64,000 nt of DNA. It comes from Arcticibacterium sp964021845 (lineage in GTDB: Bacteria; Bacteroidota; Bacteroidia; Cytophagales; Spirosomataceae). The position numbers and the translations under genes were made by a program. The stretch is from NCBI RefSeq assembly GCF_964021845.1, contig NZ_CAXHZC010000001.1, positions 1,302,001-1,366,000 on the forward strand, written 5' to 3'. Of the stretch, positions 26,101 to 33,076 are shown piece by piece (position 1 is the stretch's first letter; each line of letters begins with the position of its first letter). Under the pieces are notes generated by a model. The model had not been told where the DNA came from and ran no database searches. It worked only from the letters and a program-made list of their open reading frames with translations.

Positions 26101-26999
26101 GCCTAATCTTAACTAATGAAGTGCAAAGTTTTGAAATCAATGCTAATACAATTGAAGGTTCCTATTTACTAGACAATCAAGTTCCTGGAGGTACATACTG
26201 GACAAAAATTAAAGCCTCCAGCCCCGCTAGTTTTTCACGCGATTCTATTCAAATCCAAATTGAAGAGGCCGTGGAGGTAACTGTTTCTGGTGTGGAAGAC
26301 ATCTGTAATGGTAAATTTGGCAGTTTAACTGCCACAGGAGTTGGAAATGGTTCTTTTCAATACTTTTGGACAGATGGGCAAAGCCAAGTTCTATCTACTT
26401 CAGCAATTTTTTCTATACAAGAAACTGGCAACTATCAGCTCATAGTCCTAAATGAAAATCAATGCAGGTTTATTGGTGACATGATAAATTCAAACGACAT
26501 AAACCTGATGGAAACTATTTCGGTAGAAGGTTCAAAAGAATTATTACCAAACCAAACGACCGATTTGATAGTAAGTAGCAACCCGGATTGGGTTTACGAG
26601 TGGTTTTTAAACGGTAAAACTGTCAACTTGCCTGATGCTAATCAAGTCACCGTGAGTAGTCCTGGAATATATACCGTTATCATAAAAGAGGCTAGTTGTA
26701 CTTTCGAAACTGACGGTATAGAAATAAAACAAATACTCGCCAATAGTGCGGAAACTATAGAATGGGAATTAAAAATTGCTCCGAACCCAACAGAAAAGTA
26801 CATAGATATTACAGTAGGTATAAACACATCAAAAGCCATTCAATTTAAACTTATATCCACTTCGGGAGCCATTTTAAAAAGTTGGGAAAGTTCTTCTGCA
26901 TTTCAAAGAATAGATGTTTCAAACTTAAACAGTGGAATCTATTACCTCCACACCCAAACTAATGGTAAGACGTCAACTAAGAAGTTTATTCGAAATTAA
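23133..26999 (+). CDS. Secreted zinc metallopeptidase with T9SS sorting domain
   Basis: A 1288-residue multi-domain protein. A signal peptide ends near residue 22 (VFGQ). The catalytic domain carries the metzincin zinc motif HEIGHNFGSPH at 182-192, with further cysteines as in reprolysins. Next come fibronectin-like modules (about 255-450), a propeller-like region (about 540-880) and Ig/PKD-like modules (about 885-1190). The C-terminus (IAPNPTEKYIDITV to STKKFIRN) is a type A T9SS sorting domain, removed on export across the outer membrane. No other gene is in the transcript. The substrate is unknown; extracellular protein degradation is likely. Confidence 0.92.
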   Translation: MYAVKVSLLLLLFTLQLPVFGQDSTNVFSCGFDESELDLSFLKNFDTRNFKVKVDGFYSCRIAVDVDYDTYQYFGFNEELIRFELNKMFQKVSLLYEKEINTKLSVSEVHIWKTENDDPYKNEFDIFRMLSILRKNALETKIFEKESDLYMYLPTKNVLGAGGLATGSGNVSPWGKYKTMAHEIGHNFGSPHTQSCSWEGGPLDFCYPAEGTCYENALEDKEGTIMSYCSSTKSTFHPQARDLIRAFAAQNFRFIESVPPSPVLNSEIVNSFNIPYTSFNPVAEAYSYYYEIASDSSFKNIISSDSISFPSIYFDEYANYDQYYFRVKAVNDKGTSPWSNASKVVKELQNLAVPIPEDTFNKKYIDLSASSQDRLNFSPVQNAVGYEIEIIQYTGGIMPVRNYFSNTFKTSVNFSTISQVATYIDSDFMWRVRAYKGNESGAWSEFQYIFNKTESLYSNFNIRRPLPTSFTIIRNNFYQTSTNYLLQKIDNNETIDVPVANIFKEKNRFIFKNLEPNSTYKLTNQVSTRNHLIWGEKAEGLQYTTERTLTTSNENLPTNWQLFSTQDSTTELLAYSKKLSNKYMFLPTNNGLLKYNLNTEEQQIYGIENTEGLIGSQIQMMEIDNDNKLWIFQQVSKRLDFSGVFPEPVYSLMKFNPDNMSLLERFDFEYTDAGELISFDPNRMLFATDSRLLKLNNDRLEFFFDLAELKNTYSQSYTWGFKGDRYWLRTVPKNPDYSELVSINLDDLSTKVYNHETHSNCPQNFSQIFFDELGNPLILNSENNDVLKLQGNEFVTEANLTYQNGYFSNLTYENGIFTARVYSDEPGIYKFYNSEWNKISEYPDYIFGFYDNFTDQTGNVWLNTYNTLVKLSVCSEVSSPKITADSQIDFGGSASIEVSECSSVNWSFNNLSGDVIVDEPTSKTFKPNNNFTYQVSCNDGGCTSNAIEGEVVVVPKLLMNSVTSSTVCPNAEIRYAPSIQGEYPSDNTFSLILTNEVQSFEINANTIEGSYLLDNQVPGGTYWTKIKASSPASFSRDSIQIQIEEAVEVTVSGVEDICNGKFGSLTATGVGNGSFQYFWTDGQSQVLSTSAIFSIQETGNYQLIVLNENQCRFIGDMINSNDINLMETISVEGSKELLPNQTTDLIVSSNPDWVYEWFLNGKTVNLPDANQVTVSSPGIYTVIIKEASCTFETDGIEIKQILANSAETIEWELKIAPNPTEKYIDITVGINTSKAIQFKLISTSGAILKSWESSSAFQRIDVSNLNSGIYYLHTQTNGKTSTKKFIRN

Positions 27000-27164
27000 T
27001 TTATGACATATCTCTTTAGATACTTATAAAACAATTACTGACCTGACCCAGTCAAAAAAGTACCACCAATGTTACCATACCGTTGATTTAATATTAATTA
27101 ATTGTTAAGTTTATATGTCTACTCTAGCTTTGAATTAGAAACAAAATATAAACATCTATAAGTA

Positions 27165-27902
27165 ATGTCTAAGAAAAAATTGGCAAAGGATGCCTTAAAA
27201 TCATTCCTAAAAACGGTAAAAAAAATAAAATCCTTTGACTTGAAGAAAACCTTTTCAGAGGATGGGAAAACGTACTCTCTGTTATCTATCATTGTGAAGC
27301 ACAAAAAAGGTGACGTACCCGAGCCTAAATTAGCCACTAAATCGAAAAAGGACGATAAAAAGTCTGATAAATCAAAAGCTAAAAAAACTAAGTCTAAAAG
27401 TAAAAAAAAAGTAAAAACTAAGGAGGTCAAAGCTATAAAACCCGCTCCTAAGCCTGCAACGGTGAAAACCGCGAAGCCTAAAACCAGCCCAGTGACTAGC
27501 ACAAAAACAGAAGTGCCTAAGTCAGAATTAGTAAATACAGCAGCAAAAAAACCTAGCAAGCCAGAGGCACCTAAACCTGCTCCGATTGTAGCTAAAGCCC
27601 CTGTAAAGAAAGTCACAGCTACCAGAACGAGAAAACCAACTGTTGGAGATAACCTTAAACTGATTGAAGGAATTGGGCCAAAAATAGAGTCATTTTTGAA
27701 AGAAGATGGAATTGATACGTTTGAAAAATTAGCTAAAGCTATTCCTGAAGAAATTCAAAAAATGCTAGTTTCGAAAGGCGGAACAAGGTATAATGCCAAC
27801 AATCCGACCACATGGCCTGAGCAAGCTTCTGTAGCTGCCAAAGGAGATATGGAGGCATTGAATGCATTAAAACTAGAACTGAAAGGCGGAAGAAGAGCCT
27901 AA
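27165..27902 (+). CDS. Lys/Pro/Ala-rich histone H1-like protein with helix-hairpin-helix domain
   Basis: A 245-residue protein. Residues 1-50 form a short globular part. Residues 60-160 are a very basic Lys-Ala-Pro-rich tail with repeats such as SKAKKTKSKSKKK and KPAPKPATVKTAKPK, like histone H1 tails. Residues 163-245 hold a helix-hairpin-helix module (LKLIEGIGPKIESFLKEDGI) with the WPEQASVAAKGDME extension that in Bacteroidota also occurs fused to ribosomal protein L21. A nucleic-acid-binding, possibly nucleoid-compacting role is inferred. A strong terminator follows at 27921. Confidence 0.75.
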   Translation: MSKKKLAKDALKSFLKTVKKIKSFDLKKTFSEDGKTYSLLSIIVKHKKGDVPEPKLATKSKKDDKKSDKSKAKKTKSKSKKKVKTKEVKAIKPAPKPATVKTAKPKTSPVTSTKTEVPKSELVNTAAKKPSKPEAPKPAPIVAKAPVKKVTATRTRKPTVGDNLKLIEGIGPKIESFLKEDGIDTFEKLAKAIPEEIQKMLVSKGGTRYNANNPTTWPEQASVAAKGDMEALNALKLELKGGRRA

Positions 27903-27920
27903 TTGACACTTTGAAACCAT

Positions 27921-27956
27921 AAAAGGTCTCATCATTTTAAAATGTTGAGACCTTTT
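27921..27956. terminator. Bidirectional terminator
   Basis: AAAAGGTCTC and GAGACCTTTT flank an inner ATCATTTT/AAAATGTT stem. A T run follows on the plus strand and the A run gives T residues on the minus strand. It separates the convergent HhH-protein gene and the gene ending at 27979. Confidence 0.85.
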
Positions 27957-27978
27957 TTATGCGATATCCAAACAAAGC

Positions 27979-28374
27979 TTATCTAATAGCTATGCCCTCT
28001 ATCCCAAATTCTTCTATCATCTCTAAAGCTTCCTCTTTTATGCTGTCTTTTGGGAACAAAAAGGTCTTATCCATAAGTTTATTTCCTTCAAAAAAAGTAA
28101 CCTTATATTCATTATTCAGCCTAAAAAGATCTGGTTGAATCATTTCTATTTTAGCGTAAGAGTTGGCAGGTATCTTTTCAATTTTCTTTCTAATTAATGT
28201 AGTTTGGTCTTTTTCATCAAAACCATGAGAAACTATCAAGACCATTTCCAGTTCTACTGGCTTATTATTAAATATATAAGTATTCCAGTCGTCACATGAG
28301 AAAATCTCATTAAACTCTTTTATAACAGCAATAAAAACATCTTTAACTTCTGGTATATGTATGTCTTTTTTCAT
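27979..28374 (-). CDS. Conserved hypothetical protein
   Basis: I prefer the start at 28374 (MKKDIHIPEVKDVFIAV) to the in-frame upstream ATG at 28398. The protein has about 131 residues, is soluble and mixed alpha/beta, with blocks NTYIFNNKPVELEMVLIVSHGFDE, KIPANSYAKIEMI and EYKVTFFEGNKLMDKTFLF. I do not recognise a named family; similar short proteins occur widely in Bacteroidota. It lies 96 bp downstream of dnaE on the same strand and may be read from the dnaE transcript. Confidence 0.65.
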   Translation of the reverse strand: MKKDIHIPEVKDVFIAVIKEFNEIFSCDDWNTYIFNNKPVELEMVLIVSHGFDEKDQTTLIRKKIEKIPANSYAKIEMIQPDLFRLNNEYKVTFFEGNKLMDKTFLFPKDSIKEEALEMIEEFGIEGIAIR

Positions 28375-28470
28375 AGTGTTTTTGTCTATTAACCACAATG
28401 GTTTTTCTTAATAAACAGTCTCTTTAGCTGGCCATTTATTAGTTCTTGAATCGTTTTTTTAATCAGAGGT

Positions 28471-31400
28471 TTAAGCAAAGGTTACATTCCCCTCGCCTAG
28501 CAGTTCGTTTAATTCTTGGTAAACATCTTTGTTAATGTCAATTTTAGAGTTTCGACTAAACAAATTGAGATTTAACTCTTCTGCATTATCAAATATGCTA
28601 AACTTAAGCTCAAAACTACCTGGATGAGAAATACTCACTTCCCTCAGGTTTTTAATAAAGTTTTCGTTGATTTTACTCAACTCTATTTTAAGATTAACCT
28701 CTTTAAAATATTGCTGTTTCACTTCTGAGAGAAGCTTCATTTCTTTAGGCTTAAATTCAAATTCATCATCCCTGTTCCATCTTGATTGTATCCTTCCTCG
28801 GATAAATAAAAACTGGCCTTCCATCAAATAATTATTAAAAGTGACATGGTCCTTCCCAAAAAGCATCATTTCTAAAGAACCTGAATAGTCTTCAAGTTTA
28901 AAAATAGCAAATGGATTACCATTCTTAGACTGCCTATGCTGCACCATGGTGATAACACCACCCACACTAAAGTCTCTATCTTTATTCTCTGGAAGCATCA
29001 ACGTATCCAAAGGCTTACAAAGACTCATTTCTATAGAAAATTGGTCTAGCGGATGCCCTGAAATATAGAAACCAACCACATCTTTTTCATACTTTAATCT
29101 TTCAATATTCCCCCAAGGTTCTATTTTTTCAGGAACTGGATTTGCCACTGCTCCTCCACCTACTGCCTCACCAAACAAGGAAGCCTGAGCCGAATTCTTA
29201 TCTTCTTGAATCTTATTTGCATAGCGAATAAGCATTTCAATAAAGTTTCCACCTTGCGGATATTGAGCAAAATATTGACTCCTATAAACTTCCTCAAAAC
29301 AGTCAAAACCTCCAGCATAAACTAGGGCCTCTATTGTTTTTTTATTAACCGTTCGTAGGTTAATTCTAGTCATAAAATCGTAAATATCCTTATAAGGTCC
29401 ATCCTTCCGTTTCTCTATAATATCATCTACCGCTGCATCACCACTACCTTTAATACCAGCAAGTCCAAATCGAATCTCTCCGTTTTCGTTCACACCAAAA
29501 CGCTTGGCAGACTCATTCACATCAGGGCCTAAAACCGGTAAACCTAAAGCTCTGCACTCCTCCATAAAGAAGGTAATTTTGTCAATATTCCCAAGTTGAG
29601 AAGTAAGTACACCCGCCATATATTCAGACGGATAATGTGTTTTTAAATAGGCTGTTTGATAAGCTACAAAGGCGTAACAAGTAGAGTGAGACTTATTAAA
29701 AGCATACTGAGCAAAGGCCTCCCAATCTTTCCAGACTTTCTCTAAAATATCAACAGGATGACCATTTTCAGCACCTCCGTCTAAGAACTTACTTTTCAGC
29801 TTATTTAAGACTTCAATCTGCTTTTTACCCATGGCTTTTCTTAGCACATCGGCATCACCTTTGGTAAAGTTTGCTAGTTTTTGAGACAAAAGCATCACTT
29901 GCTCTTGATAAACCGTAATACCATATGTTTCTGCCAGATACTCCTCCATGGCAGGTAAATCGTAGGTAATTTCTTCCCTTCCGTGTTTTCTATCAATAAA
30001 CTTGGGGATATAAGCTATAGGCCCTGGTCTATACAGGGCGTTCATGGCTATCAAGTCACCAAACTGATCAGGCTTAAGCTCCTTCATGTACTTTTTCATC
30101 CCGTCAGACTCAAACTGAAAGATAGCGTTGGTCTCACCTCTTTGAAAAAGAGCATAAGTGTCTGGGTCATCTAAAGGAATATAATCTATTCCTCCTTCTA
30201 AAAGAGCTAGGGTCCTTTTTTGCTTTTCAGTAGCGTTTTCCCTATCAATATTCTGCCCATGATTTTCCTTAATCATTCTAAGGGCTTCTTTGATAATCGT
30301 AAGATTTCGCAGACCCAAGAAGTCCATCTTAATTACCCCAGCATCCTCTATTATTTTGCCTTCATATTGCGTTACCAAAAGATCAGAATCTTTGGAGGTA
30401 CTCACAGGTACAATATCAGACAAATCATGCGGAGCAATGATAATACCTGCCGCGTGAATACCAGTATTCCTAACTGTCCCTTCTAACTTTTCAGCTTGTT
30501 TTAAAACCTTGGCTTCCAATCCAGTACCATGATAAAAATCCCGTATCTTTTGTACATTTGCTACCTCTTCTGGACTTAAACCTAAAGAAGACAAGCTTTT
30601 ATGTGGCCCCGTTTCGTCATAATGAATTAGCTTCTCAAAATTCATCCCATAAGATGGTTTGTCAGGAACCATCTTCGCTATATAGTTAGCATCTGCCAAT
30701 GGTAATTCCATCACCCTAGAAACATCTTTAATGGCAGATTTTGTAGCCATGGTACCGTAGGTAATAATCTGAGCTACTTGGTTTTTACCATATTTATCTA
30801 CTACATAGTCAATCACCTTTTGACGACCTTCATCATCAAAGTCGGTATCAATATCGGGCATCGACTTTCTATCTGGATTCAAGAAACGCTCAAAAAGCAG
30901 ATTATATTTAATAGGGTCGATATTCGTAATTTCTATACAATATGCCACCACAGAACCGGCCGCCGACCCCCTACCAGGGCCAATCATCACATCCAGCTTT
31001 CTTCCTGCGTCAATAAAGTCCATCACAATCAGGAAATACCCAGCAAAACCCATAGTTCTGATAGTAAAAAGCTCAAAATCAATACGCTCCTTTACTTCTT
31101 CTGTTATTTCGCCATAGCGTTTTTTAGCACCCTCATAAGTCAAATGCTGCAAATACTCCCACTGGTTTAGCTTATCATCTGTATGCTTTTTAAACTCTTC
31201 AGGTATAGGGAAGTTAGGAAGCATAATATCTTGCTTCAGTTCCAGTGTTTCCACCTTCCCTACTATCTCATTCGTATTATCTATTGCCGCCGGAATATCA
31301 CTAAAAAGCTGCGTCATTTCGGCCGTAGTCTTGAAGTAAAACTGGTCATTATAAAAAGCAAACCTTCCGTTTTTACTTCCGCCTTCATCATCGTAGTCCT

Positions 31401-32106
31401 TCATTTTGGGCGTAGCCATCTTTTCGTTAGTGTTTACACACAACAAAATATCATGAGCCACCCAATCTTCCTGGTCTACATAATGAGAGTCATTTGACGC
31501 TATCACATTTACATTATATTCCTTTGCCCATTTAAGCAAAACTTGATTGACCTTGTTTTGGTCAGGAATATCATGACGCTGAATTTCTATATAATAATCT
31601 TCTCCAAATCTATCAAGCCACCACTTGAACTCCTCTAAGCCAGCCTTCTCGCCATGCCTTAAAATCTCTTGCGGAACCCTAGCTCCCAAACAGCAAGTAG
31701 TTGCTATTAGGCCTTCTTTATATTTCTCTATTAATGCTTTAGTTACCCTAGGATACTTACTATAAAGACCATCCATATACCCTAAAGAGCAGAGTTTTAT
31801 AAGGTTTTGATAACCTTGCGGCGATTTCGCTAATAAAAGTTGATGGTATCTTTTATCTTTCTTGTCTTTTGTAAACTGTTTAATAGTATGATCTTCTACC
31901 ACATATAATTCGCAACCGACAATAGGCTTAATTCCAAACTTGCTGGCATTGGCCACAAAGTCAAAAACACCAAACATATTTCCATGGTCTGTAATAGCCA
32001 CTGCTGGCATATTATCATCCTTTGCTTTTTGAAAGATTTTTTTTACACTTGAAGCACCATCTAAAAGGGAAAATTGAGTATGATTATGGAGGTGGGAAAA
32101 CTGCAT
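28471..32106 (-). CDS. dnaE: DNA polymerase III alpha subunit
   Basis: Replicative polymerase of 1211 residues. The N-terminal PHP domain is intact (HLHNHTQFSLLDGA, AITDHGNMFG). The palm follows, with GPGRGSAAGSVVAYC and the catalytic aspartates in PDIDTDFDDEGR, then the fingers and tandem HhH region, and an OB fold near residue 990-1080 (FSVGGVITMVQHRQSKNGNPFAIF). This is the DnaE1 type with proofreading supplied in trans or by PHP. It is divergent from rpmI. Confidence 0.97.
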   Translation of the reverse strand: MQFSHLHNHTQFSLLDGASSVKKIFQKAKDDNMPAVAITDHGNMFGVFDFVANASKFGIKPIVGCELYVVEDHTIKQFTKDKKDKRYHQLLLAKSPQGYQNLIKLCSLGYMDGLYSKYPRVTKALIEKYKEGLIATTCCLGARVPQEILRHGEKAGLEEFKWWLDRFGEDYYIEIQRHDIPDQNKVNQVLLKWAKEYNVNVIASNDSHYVDQEDWVAHDILLCVNTNEKMATPKMKDYDDEGGSKNGRFAFYNDQFYFKTTAEMTQLFSDIPAAIDNTNEIVGKVETLELKQDIMLPNFPIPEEFKKHTDDKLNQWEYLQHLTYEGAKKRYGEITEEVKERIDFELFTIRTMGFAGYFLIVMDFIDAGRKLDVMIGPGRGSAAGSVVAYCIEITNIDPIKYNLLFERFLNPDRKSMPDIDTDFDDEGRQKVIDYVVDKYGKNQVAQIITYGTMATKSAIKDVSRVMELPLADANYIAKMVPDKPSYGMNFEKLIHYDETGPHKSLSSLGLSPEEVANVQKIRDFYHGTGLEAKVLKQAEKLEGTVRNTGIHAAGIIIAPHDLSDIVPVSTSKDSDLLVTQYEGKIIEDAGVIKMDFLGLRNLTIIKEALRMIKENHGQNIDRENATEKQKRTLALLEGGIDYIPLDDPDTYALFQRGETNAIFQFESDGMKKYMKELKPDQFGDLIAMNALYRPGPIAYIPKFIDRKHGREEITYDLPAMEEYLAETYGITVYQEQVMLLSQKLANFTKGDADVLRKAMGKKQIEVLNKLKSKFLDGGAENGHPVDILEKVWKDWEAFAQYAFNKSHSTCYAFVAYQTAYLKTHYPSEYMAGVLTSQLGNIDKITFFMEECRALGLPVLGPDVNESAKRFGVNENGEIRFGLAGIKGSGDAAVDDIIEKRKDGPYKDIYDFMTRINLRTVNKKTIEALVYAGGFDCFEEVYRSQYFAQYPQGGNFIEMLIRYANKIQEDKNSAQASLFGEAVGGGAVANPVPEKIEPWGNIERLKYEKDVVGFYISGHPLDQFSIEMSLCKPLDTLMLPENKDRDFSVGGVITMVQHRQSKNGNPFAIFKLEDYSGSLEMMLFGKDHVTFNNYLMEGQFLFIRGRIQSRWNRDDEFEFKPKEMKLLSEVKQQYFKEVNLKIELSKINENFIKNLREVSISHPGSFELKFSIFDNAEELNLNLFSRNSKIDINKDVYQELNELLGEGNVTFA

Positions 32107-32194
32107 TATTGAGGGTAAAGATTCACTAAAATTGTATCACAAAATTAGCCGATTTCTAGGTGCATTATAAATGGAATAGAAAAAAAACTTTCGG

Positions 32195-32225
32195 TTTGAT
32201 ATTGTCTTACCTTTTCGTATCTTTG
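32195..32225 (+). promoter_or_regulatory. Bacteroidota-type promoter of rpmI-rplT
   Basis: TTTG at 32195-32198, a 19-bp spacer and TATCTTTG at 32218-32225 match the Bacteroidota housekeeping sigma consensus (TTTG, N19-21, TAnnTTTG) exactly. The rpmI start codon lies 40 bases downstream, giving a short leader. Confidence 0.85.
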
Positions 32226-32265
32226 CAGCCCAATTTACTTTTTTGTACTAAAACTGTTTAAATCG

Positions 32266-32460
32266 ATGCCAAAACAAAAAACAAATTCTGGTTCGAAGAA
32301 GCGTTTCAAAATCACTGGAACAGGTAAGATAAAGCGTAAGCATGCATTTCATAGTCACATTTTGACTAAGAAGTCTAAAAAACGTAAGTCTATCCTAGCT
32401 GGTACTACGCTTGTTCATCCATCAGATGAAAATCGCATTAAAAGCTTATTAGCTCTTTAA
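32266..32460 (+). CDS. rpmI: Ribosomal protein bL35
   Basis: A 64-residue basic protein with the bL35 signature KTNSGSKKRFKITGTGKIKRKHAFHSHILTKKS spread over residues 5-37. It is a large-subunit protein, cotranscribed with rplT 99 bases downstream. The usual upstream partner infC is absent: dnaE lies there on the other strand, and rpmI has its own promoter. Confidence 0.95.
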   Translation: MPKQKTNSGSKKRFKITGTGKIKRKHAFHSHILTKKSKKRKSILAGTTLVHPSDENRIKSLLAL

Positions 32461-32559
32461 TCAACATTAATTAATTATTGGTTCAATTGTTTCACCCGAC
32501 AAAAGGCTAAAAAGAATGCGTCTTGAGCGTGTCGCCTCCAGTCAAAAAACTTAAAGATT

Positions 32560-32904
32560 ATGCCACGTAGTGTCAATCATGTAGCGTCGAGAGCAAGACG
32601 AAAAAAAGTGCTTAAACTTGCCAAAGGATATTTTGGTAGAAGAAAGAATGTTTGGACAGTAGCGAAAAACGCTGTTGAGAAAGCATTATGTTACGCCTAT
32701 ATTGGTCGTAAGCAAAAGAAAAGAAACTTCCGCAAGTTGTGGATTGTTCGTATTAACGCAGGTGCTAGACAGCACGGACTTTCTTATTCAGTTTTCATGA
32801 ATAAATTGTCAACTGCTGGAATCGATTTAAATCGTAAAGTGTTAGCTGATTTAGCAATGAATCACCCTGATGCTTTCAAAGCGATAGTAGAAAAAGTTAA
32901 ATAA
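32560..32904 (+). CDS. rplT: Ribosomal protein bL20
   Basis: A 114-residue protein with the bL20 pattern RKKVLKLAKGYFGRRKNVWTVA and LWIVRINAGARQHGLSYS in its 23S rRNA-binding helix and C-terminal domain. It is needed for early assembly of the large subunit. The 99-base spacer after rpmI could carry an L20 autoregulatory site, though I see no convincing pseudoknot. Confidence 0.96.
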   Translation: MPRSVNHVASRARRKKVLKLAKGYFGRRKNVWTVAKNAVEKALCYAYIGRKQKKRNFRKLWIVRINAGARQHGLSYSVFMNKLSTAGIDLNRKVLADLAMNHPDAFKAIVEKVK

Positions 32905-32931
32905 GACGGTAATTCCTTATCGTTTGGAATC

Positions 32932-32960
32932 AAAGACCTCCTTTCAGGAGGTCTTTTTTT
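32932..32960 (+). terminator. rpmI-rplT terminator
   Basis: AAAGACCTCCT and AGGAGGTCTTT form a perfect 11-bp stem with loop TTC, followed by seven T residues. It lies 28 bases after the rplT stop. Confidence 0.93.
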
Positions 32961-33076
32961 GTGGGATGTCGACCGAATAATAAAGTATGACAGTAGTGAG
33001 CTTAAACAAAACCTATAATCCCTATCTTTACGTACATAATTCATGAAACTAAGTACAAAAACAAATTTGTAATATT

